Below are positions 28,573 through 34,236 of a DNA stretch of 34,236 nucleotides, one piece after another. The notes under the pieces are model-generated. The model made no database searches. It had not been told where the DNA came from and saw only the letters and a program-made list of their open reading frames with translations. The DNA is from Phaeoceros laevis. Taxonomy: Eukaryota; Anthocerotophyta; Anthocerotopsida; Notothyladales. The translations under genes and the position numbers were made by a program. The stretch is taken from the NCBI GenBank assembly GCA_049999765.1, contig JBNGIQ010009126.1, positions 51,656 through 85,891 of the forward strand, in the 5' to 3' direction. The stretch's first letter is position 1. Every line of letters begins with the position of its first letter.

Positions 28573-29094
28573 CTATTTCACCTCAGCATTGAATTTGGTT
28601 TCAGGCTTGACCGGTGTCTCCTTCACCTCCGTATCGGCCTCCACCACTGCGCTCACCGACTCTCTAACAGGGACAACCGCCTCGTCATCTGAGCTGGAGT
28701 AGCTTGCTGCCTGAGTTGCCTGCACCCCGTCGGCCTCGCCATCGTCATCTCTATCGCTTACGGGTGCTGTTTCAATAGGTGCGATCTCAACACCCACGCC
28801 TTCAATTGCGATTTCACCGCCGGCATCCACAATCTCTCCGAATGTGGGCCAGCAGTCCTCGCAATTCTCGAGCGTGTGTCTTCCCCACCCCGGCCCTGCA
28901 TAATCAATGCTCCATGGATACCAGCAAATCCGCCGGGCTTCTCTGTCCTCAAATCGCGTTGTCAGCCGGTTGAACCTGAAACGAGTCGCGCGCCTGTGGG
29001 TCATCTCCCTCCTGCGCCCATTGAAGCCCCTACTTCTATGTCGGCGAGGCGCCCTTACGGCCGGTGCCCCAAGCGCGTCTCCAGCATCCGCCAT
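28573..29094 (-). CDS. Intact 173-codon ORF, hypothetical protein
   Basis: ATG at 29094 is in a favourable context (GTAGCCATGGCGG) and the frame is open to the stop at 28573. The first third is very basic (RAPRRHRSRGFNGRRRE, RRATRFRFNRLTTRF). A middle block is rich in Trp and Cys (RRICWYPWSIDYAGPGWGRH, LENCEDCWPTFGEI). The last half is acidic and Ser-rich (VSDRDDDGEADG, SSSDDEAVV, VVEADTEVKETPVKPETKF). This charge layout is seen in nuclear or nucleic acid binding proteins, but no named domain is recognised. It is intronless and undamaged, unlike everything around it. GC-rich opposite-strand ORFs at the 5' end are shadows. It may also be the 3' exon of a longer gene. Confidence 0.5.
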   Translation of the reverse strand: MADAGDALGAPAVRAPRRHRSRGFNGRRREMTHRRATRFRFNRLTTRFEDREARRICWYPWSIDYAGPGWGRHTLENCEDCWPTFGEIVDAGGEIAIEGVGVEIAPIETAPVSDRDDDGEADGVQATQAASYSSSDDEAVVPVRESVSAVVEADTEVKETPVKPETKFNAEVK

Positions 29095-29719
29095 GGCTAC
29101 GAAGCTGAAGTGTACAAGCGGGAAACGAACTGGGCAACTTGCGATGTGTACGAGGGAGTTCTCGCTCTGTCAAAGTAAAGAGCACCACACGGTTTAGGGT
29201 TGAATACGCCTTCCAACCCGATGCGTGACACTTGTCCAACATCCAAGGGTCTGAACCTGGCGTGATCTGAACAGGACATCGTGCCATTTTTAGACTCCCT
29301 GCAAGGCTTCGCTTAGAAGGCCTCACAATGGCAGGCTTCAAGCTGCCTCCAGGCGCACAAAACAGGCATGAGTTAGGAAGTCAAAGACCCCGTTCTCCCG
29401 GTTGCCGGTCAAAAACAAACATGGCGGGGAACTCCCAATGTTTTCCTTTCATTTGAATTGCTTTATTTTTTTTGGACGGGCCTAATGTAATTAAGCACAA
29501 AAATTAGTATAGACTACATGACTTCTCTTTCTCACTTTGTACCCTTACATTCTATGTACACACACAACCAACACATAAAGCCCCTCCTTCCCATGGATGT
29601 GTATAAACAGAATCGTGTAATTCCCAAACGAGTTACTCTCACCGTTTTCAAACTGGTTTAGCGGCAAAACATGGCTTAAATGATGGCATGTTTGGTTTTT
29701 TTATTACCATCACATGGAG
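29095..29719. other. No feature recognised
   Basis: 29095-29350 would hold the promoter of the ORF at 28573-29094; no clear TATA box. The rest is AT-rich non-coding sequence leading into the foldback region. Confidence 0.5.
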
Positions 29720-30256
29720 CAGCCAAACTTGACTCACTAATATGCTGTTGGTTTTTGAATTCCACATGACCAGCCTGGAAGTATGGAGGGTTCAATCGTT
29801 GAGGCATTTTCATGGTCAACCCTACTTTGACCATGCAAAAAACCATGCATCTTGTTCCAAATCATGAAAACAACCTTGGACCTAAAATCAACTCGTCAAG
29901 CGCTACCTCGTGCATGAGAAAATTTTATTTTATTGAACAGGAAATGTTTGAAGTTTCCACAGTTGGTAAAGTATGTAGTATAGACGTAGGAGTTAGCCCT
30001 CCTAGTTCACCATGTGATAAACTCTCAAACTTCTTCTACTCAATAAAAAATTTAGATTATGACCAACAAGAAGTGCTCGATGAGCTGAGTCCACATAAAA
30101 TGTTCGCTTTTGGTTTTGGAATAGCTCACATGGGTCATTTTATGGTCAAAGCAGAGTTGACCCTACAATAGGCTCACCAAATTGAACCCTCCATAGAACC
30201 AGTCAAAACTTCTGGAACCCAAAAACCAACAGTACACTGGCAGTCAGTTTTGGCTG
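29720..30256. mobile_element. Foldback / non-autonomous TIR element, arms about 77 bp
   Basis: 29720-29796 and 30181-30256 are imperfect inverted repeats: each arm (right one read in reverse complement) starts CAGCCAAA, contains CTGTTGGTTTTTG, and ends TATGGAGGGTTCAAT. The similarity probably continues inwards (GGTCAACCCTACTTTGACC against GGGTCAACTCTGCTTTGACC). The 119-codon ORF inside has no protein-like features. Outer borders and target duplication are not resolved. Confidence 0.7.
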
Positions 30257-30544
30257 CACTATTTTATGACCCCATCAAAAAAAAAATTGACATCATATAC
30301 ATCAACTCTAATAGCACTTGGTTCTTCAACCGTACAAAAGGTGGGCTATATGAAGTCATTATTTTTTTAGGGTGTGACCATAAAAAAGAGCACAAAAAAG
30401 TAACTCCCAATGTTGAGTTGGTTTTTGGCTTGTACTCCTTCCACTTGCTTTTGTGGAGGCTGCAAGTTTGCACTAATTAACTGCGGTCAACCCTACTTTG
30501 ACCATGAATATAAGTATCTATCTTGCTCCAACCCACCTAAATCA

Positions 30545-30736
30545 TAGTATGGTTAGATTAAGCTCATTGAGCTCTACATTTTAGTCATATCAAGCTTTTC
30601 TATTGTTGTAGTACGGTTAGACTAAGCTCATTGAGCTCTACATTTTAGTCATATCAAGCTTTTCTATTGTTGTAGTACGGTTAGACTAAGCTCATTGAGC
30701 ACTACATTTTAGTCCTATCACACATTTCTATTGCCA
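30545..30736 (+). repeat. 64-bp tandem repeat, three copies
   Basis: Units begin TAGTA(T/C)GGTTAGA at 30545, 30609 and 30673 and contain AAGCTCATTGAGCTCTACAT. The first two are almost identical; the third diverges towards its end. Confidence 0.92.
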
Positions 30737-31459
30737 TAGTTAAGGTTTAGACATGTTGCACTACGGAACAATGAAGTAGTAACATGTACAATTAAAACTA
30801 AAACTAGAGCACATGAGAAACTATCGGAGTTCACGATTGTCATCTGTAACATTTCTTAGGTCTACAATGTAGAGCTCGATGAGCAGATTCCGAATATGAT
30901 GATAACTTTGTATGCTTCCATGACCTCATAGGGCTAGTAGCAGTCAAAGAGTGGTTGACCTTGCAAGGAATTCCAAGATTTGAACCTTCCAAGAATCCAC
31001 ATAGTGCTTGCCAAACCTAGAAACTATATATATGGTTGGATAGAGCTCGAGGAGGTCTACTTTATTGAGCCAACCGAATCTTTTTACCTAGTCGATAATC
31101 ATATGTTTGCAGATATGGAGTAGCCAACTGCTAGAAAAGGTGGGCTATATGAAGTCATTACTTTTTTAGGGTGTGACCATGAAAAAGAGCACAAAAAAGT
31201 AACTCCCAATGTTGAGTTGGTTTTTGGCTTGCACTCCTTCCACTTGCTTTTGTGGAGGCTGCAAGTTTGCACTAATTAGCTGCGGTCAACCCTACTTTGG
31301 CCATGAATATAAGTATCTATCTTGCTCCAACCCGCCTAAATTATAGTATGGTTAGACTAAGCTCATTGAGCTCTACATTTTAGGCATATCACACTTTTCT
31401 ATTGACATAGTTAAAGTTTAGAAATGTTGCATTAGGGAACAATGAAATAGTAACATGTA

Positions 31460-32005
31460 GACCCTCTTTATTTGTTACCCCTAGGGAGTAGGGAAATCAA
31501 CAATACTTACAAAGGTGTAACAAGTAGAGATAATGATGCTTAAAATTTACTTAATTATTTAAGTAATTGATTACACATTAATGCAGTAATTAGCCGATTA
31601 GCGGCCTATGTAGTTGTAGAATATTGTGTGATACAAGCTTGCCGTGCAGACTTCGAATGATGAAGCCCCACAGCTCGTTCCAATTGTCGGAGAAGCTTGA
31701 GCATTTTGTTCTACCTTAAAGCGCTTGGCTCCCCTTTGGAGTTGAAGTTTGGATTGCCTAGGGTGCCCTAAGTACGTGACCTAAGTAATGTAATTTCACA
31801 ATATTTTAGTAGATATGCCTGTCCACTAGCTATTCCCCTTATAATTACCTATAGTGACATTTAGAGGGGGCATATTTTTACATAAGGGTTTTGAACTTGA
31901 GTAACAAATAACAGTTACCAAGTGTTCCCTAATACGGAGTAGCCAGCCCGGTAACAAATATAGAGGAATTTTACTTAAGGAGGGGACAAATAAAGAGGAT
32001 CGACC
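31460..32005. mobile_element. 546-bp non-autonomous TIR element with 3-bp target duplication
   Basis: Left end GACCCTCTTTATTTGTTACC, right end (reverse complement) GGTCGATCCTCTTTATTTGT: inverted repeats around CCTCTTTATTTGT. GTA is present on both sides (31457-31459, 32006-32008). The paralogous copy at 30781-30790 (AACATGTACA) shows the empty site. No coding capacity. The duplication could also be read as TA, so the superfamily (mariner/Stowaway-like, Harbinger-like or CACTA-like) is open. Confidence 0.8.
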
Positions 32006-32269
32006 GTACAACTAAAACTAGAACTAGAGCACATGAGAAACTGTCGGAGTTCACGATTGTCAATTGTAACATTTCTTAGGTCTACGATGTAGAGATCAAT
32101 GAGCACATTCCGAATATGATGATAACTTTGTGTGTTTCTATGACCTCAGAGGGCTAGTTAGCAGTCAAAGAGCGGTTGACCGTGCAAGGAATTCCAAGAT
32201 TTGAACCTTCGACGAAACCACATGGTGCTTGCCAAACCTAGAATGTATATATATGGTTGGATAGAGCTT

Positions 32270-32880
32270 TAGAAGACCCAAGGCTGTCAAATATTTCTTC
32301 TGGCAAAGGAACTGGATACCTGTCCTGTGGAGTCAGCCTGTTGAGAGGTCTGTAGTCACCACACATGCATTTTTCTGTCCAGAGGCCATGGCAATCCTTC
32401 TTTGCAGGCATCACAGTAGCTGCCGCATAATCAGAAGTGGATGGCCTAATTAAACCAGCCTTGTGCAACTCTTGACAACGCTGGTCCACTAAATCCCACT
32501 CTGCCTTGCTAAGCCGATGCCGCTTACGCCACACTGGCTCCTCTGACGTCAAGGGAATTCTGAACTTCAAAACACTGCATTGACGTAAATCAGACATGAT
32601 GAATGCAAAACAATCTTGGTGCTTGATAAGCAAACCATGTAGTTGCCACTTCTGGGCTGCTGACAGCTTGTGCCCAAAAGTCCATGAGTGTGTAGCAGCT
32701 GTAGCTGGTTTGGTTTGCTCCGGAGGGTGACCAAGCCCTGCTCCATGATCCACTTGCGGTGAAGAAATAGCCAAGAATCCAGCTGAAAAATGACAAGAAC
32801 CCGGTGTCTCCTTCTCCCAGCAGTAAGATCGAAGGCATAGCTTTGCAGCTGTCTCATGTGCACCATATCAAGGTGAGCAA
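32270..32880 (-). pseudogene. Ty3/gypsy-type reverse transcriptase, N-terminal part only
   Basis: The open frame from about 32870 to 32270 reads FGHKLSAAQKWQLHGLLIKH, CSVLKFRIPLTSEEPVWRKR, LVDQRCQELHKAGLIRPSTS, DYAAATVMPAKKD, MCGDYRPLNRLTPQDRYPVP and LPEEIFDSLGSSKAL. This is the finger region of a Ty3/gypsy RT (usual forms: G.I.PS.S..A..VV..KKD, C.DYR.LN..T..D.YP.P). The copy ends before the first catalytic Asp and the F/Y-x-D-D motif. It is in a different frame from the upstream methyltransferase; the shift lies around 32780-32880. No aspartic protease lies between the two domains. Confidence 0.88.
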
Positions 32881-32939
32881 CATTATCCAACAGAGCAGAA
32901 TGAACCAATGGCAAACAACTGTAATACATCTGGAACATG

Positions 32940-34236
32940 AGGCTTAATGCTAGTAGCCAAGTTAGGCAGTTAAGGTCCATAGCACATCCCAAGATTGTGC
33001 AGCGGCGGCGACGAGACAAGGGGGCCACTCTGGTAGTACCTGCCCTGAATCCCATGGCTTATTCACGCTCCTCAGGAGAGGGCTCATCCTCTTTGCCATT
33101 CAGGGAATCTTGGACTGTACCTAGTCCTCCATCCCTAAATGCATACGATTGTGGAAATGAAACAAGTGTCGGCCATACCTTGCGGGGCTCTCCAGGTATG
33201 TTGACATCCGCCCAAGGAGGCTTGTCCTTGTGCTGGACAGCCTGCGGGTGACGACCTGGTGCTAAGATATCACCAAGCTGCAAATTGGAATTCCGAATGG
33301 TATGCAAAAAGCTAAGCTCGAGCACAAACAAAGGAGCCAAGTTGGTCCAATAATTTTGTAACCTGTGAACATAGGAGTTGCACTGAGCAGCATCAACTAA
33401 CAAAGGGCGTCCAACAAAGTGGGTGACTAAAGAAGCATCCTGGCACACCTGTGGACGGGGATCCAGCTGTGTTGGGCTGTTCTCCAAAACATAACCTAAT
33501 TGCGGTGATTGCTGTTGAAATAACAAAATCACACCAAGAAGGTCCGAAAACAGAGCAGAGCGAAAATAAGCCATGCCCCCCCCTGCACCTGCCATGCTAA
33601 AACCCTGGCACTCCCAGCCAGCAATGATTAGATCAACCTTTCCAATAATGTCCACATGAGATTTGTGCACTAATCGAATATCTTGTGGCAAAGTGGTGAA
33701 AGCTGCTGCGAATGCGGTAAGTGGAAACTGCTGCGGATACTCCGTATGCAGTTGCTGTAACCGAGCAGCTGCTACAGTCCTTACCTATGCATCAAGATCA
33801 TAATAAATATACCTCTGTATGGAAAGGCCAGCACGAAGCACAGCCTCCAGGCCCGTGGCCAGGCCTGCAAAAAGTTCGACTAACACCAATCCCGTGCTAG
33901 GTGGATACCATGCCACAACCTGCTAAGCCAAAGGAACATGTGGCCTACCCTCCTGAACTGAAGACGATGTGAAACCGTCGAGCTGATTCATGGCAGCTTG
34001 CATGGTTGACCTGGCTTTCTGCAGTAACTGCGTACAGTCTGTTGACAGAACAGCCGGGACAGCAAGACCAGTGCCGGGCCTTACCGAAAAAGCATCAACA
34101 AGATAGGTGTGTTCACCGTCTTCTTGCTCCAAAATTTCCTCACACGTGACATGAAAAGTTGCATACGAGGGCAGGTCAGGCTGCTGTCGTTCACAAATGA
34201 CACGGAAATTTGTTTGAGCAACAAAAGCATGACGTG
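32940..34236 (-). pseudogene. Retroelement-encoded cytosine-C5 DNA methyltransferase domain, three in-frame stops
   Basis: C5-MTases transfer a methyl group from S-adenosylmethionine to cytosine in DNA. One frame carries motif I LVLVELFAGLATGLEA (33900-33841), an acidic YYDLD (motif II), motif IV LIIAGWECQGFSMAGAG with the catalytic Cys codon at 33608-33610, motif VI YVLENSP (about 33480), motif VIII YVHRLQNYWTNLAP (about 33355), and motifs IX-X TLVSFPQSYAFR, SPEERE, AMGFRAGTT and LGCAMDLNCLTWLLA (to about 32950). Between VIII and IX is a target-recognition-sized segment. Stops: TAG 33923-33925, TAG 33785-33787, TAA 33059-33061; otherwise the frame is continuous. Motif IV has WE where most C5-MTases have PP. 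The N-terminal part from 34236 to 33926 (AYATFHV-like, YLVDAFSVRPGTGLAVP) is open and unrecognised. Confidence 0.85.

Larger units (their letters stand above)
30336..32268 (+). repeat. Direct segmental duplication (about 0.7 kb unit), second copy interrupted
   Basis: Copy 1 (30336-31047) matches copy 2 (31135-31459 plus 32006-32268). Shared blocks include AAAAGGTGGGCTATATGAAG, GAGCACAAAAAAGTAACTCC, TTTTGTGGAGGCTGCAAG, TAACATGTA, GAGCACATGAGAAACT, CGGAGTTCACGATTGTCA and TATGGTTGGATAGAGCT. Copy 1 has three 64-bp repeat units where copy 2 has one. Copy 2 is split by the TIR element at 31460-32005 and ends at the gypsy-like RT fragment. Parts of the unit (GGTCAACC...TTTGAC) also resemble the foldback arms at 29.7 kb. 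Confidence 0.88.
32262..34236 (-). mobile_element. Gypsy-like retroelement fragment encoding a cytosine DNA methyltransferase
   Basis: Reading the minus strand from the window edge: an unrecognised N-terminal segment, a C5 methyltransferase domain, a short linker, and the first part of a Ty3/gypsy-type reverse transcriptase. The element enters from beyond 34236 and is cut off at about 32262-32270, where it meets the segmental duplication with a short shared AGAGCT. Protease, the rest of RT, RNase H, integrase and LTRs are not in view. Three stop codons and one frameshift make it inactive. Confidence 0.82.

Noticed and set aside
29812-30171. 119-codon plus-strand ORF
   Set aside because: It lies within the foldback element in AT-rich repeat DNA and has no protein-like pattern.
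32567-33055. 162-codon minus-strand ORF as a separate gene
   Set aside because: It is the in-frame continuation of the methyltransferase (motifs IX-X) after the TAA at 33059, running out of frame alongside the RT start.

Overview
The window is nuclear DNA of a land plant or close relative, probably a seed-free plant with a large, repeat-rich genome. Support: spliceosomal introns with GT-AG ends, Ty1/copia and Ty3/gypsy retrotransposons, a MULE transposase with a SWIM finger, and fragments of plant-type genes (PPR repeats, SecA motor, heparanase/GH79, cathepsin B, a UTP10/HEATR1-like protein). The fern or lycophyte guess is low confidence and rests mainly on the style of the PPR fragment. Two runs of exactly 100 N are scaffold gaps.

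Layout. 0.3-3.2 kb: a three-exon MULE transposase gene (minus), the best preserved gene here. 3.2-6.1 kb: non-coding, AT-rich in part, with tandem and inverted repeats. 6.1-10.7 kb: decayed minus-strand genes I do not recognise (one coiled coil) plus local tandem duplications. 11.1-17.2 kb: copia A, truncated at its 3' end and split inside gag by a 3.5 kb insertion carrying a cathepsin B pseudogene with introns and a PPR fragment. 17.2-20.5 kb: CATTGT-rich repeat, then minus-strand exon fragments of several unrelated genes (UTP10-like, a multi-pass membrane protein, SecA, heparanase). 20.5-27.2 kb: copia B, full length, with two 260-bp LTRs and a 5-bp target duplication (GGGAT), inserted at a heparanase-like exon. 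27.2-29.1 kb: an inverted heparanase exon and an intact 173-codon ORF of unknown function. 29.7-32.3 kb: foldback repeats and a direct segmental duplication, one copy of which is interrupted by a 546-bp TIR element. 32.3-34.2 kb: a truncated gypsy-like element (minus) encoding a cytosine-C5 DNA methyltransferase domain directly ahead of its reverse transcriptase.

Main points. (1) The gypsy-like fragment carries methyltransferase motifs I, IV, VI, VIII, IX and X in one reading frame, broken by three stop codons, followed by RT: a retroelement that may write DNA methylation. (2) Copia A and B are divergent, yet share an extra 5' module ahead of gag: a 60-codon ORF with a CxxC motif and a second ORF of about 205-211 codons, joined by the same TTGA stop/start overlap. 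(3) Copia B carries, antisense between RNase H and the 3' LTR, what looks like an intron-containing host gene fragment. (4) Host gene fragments with retained introns are clustered in two places, which points to a DNA-level capture process.

Nearly all genes are broken. The MULE gene and the 28.57-29.09 kb ORF are the only substantial non-element reading frames without visible lesions. All identifications are by eye; no searches were run.
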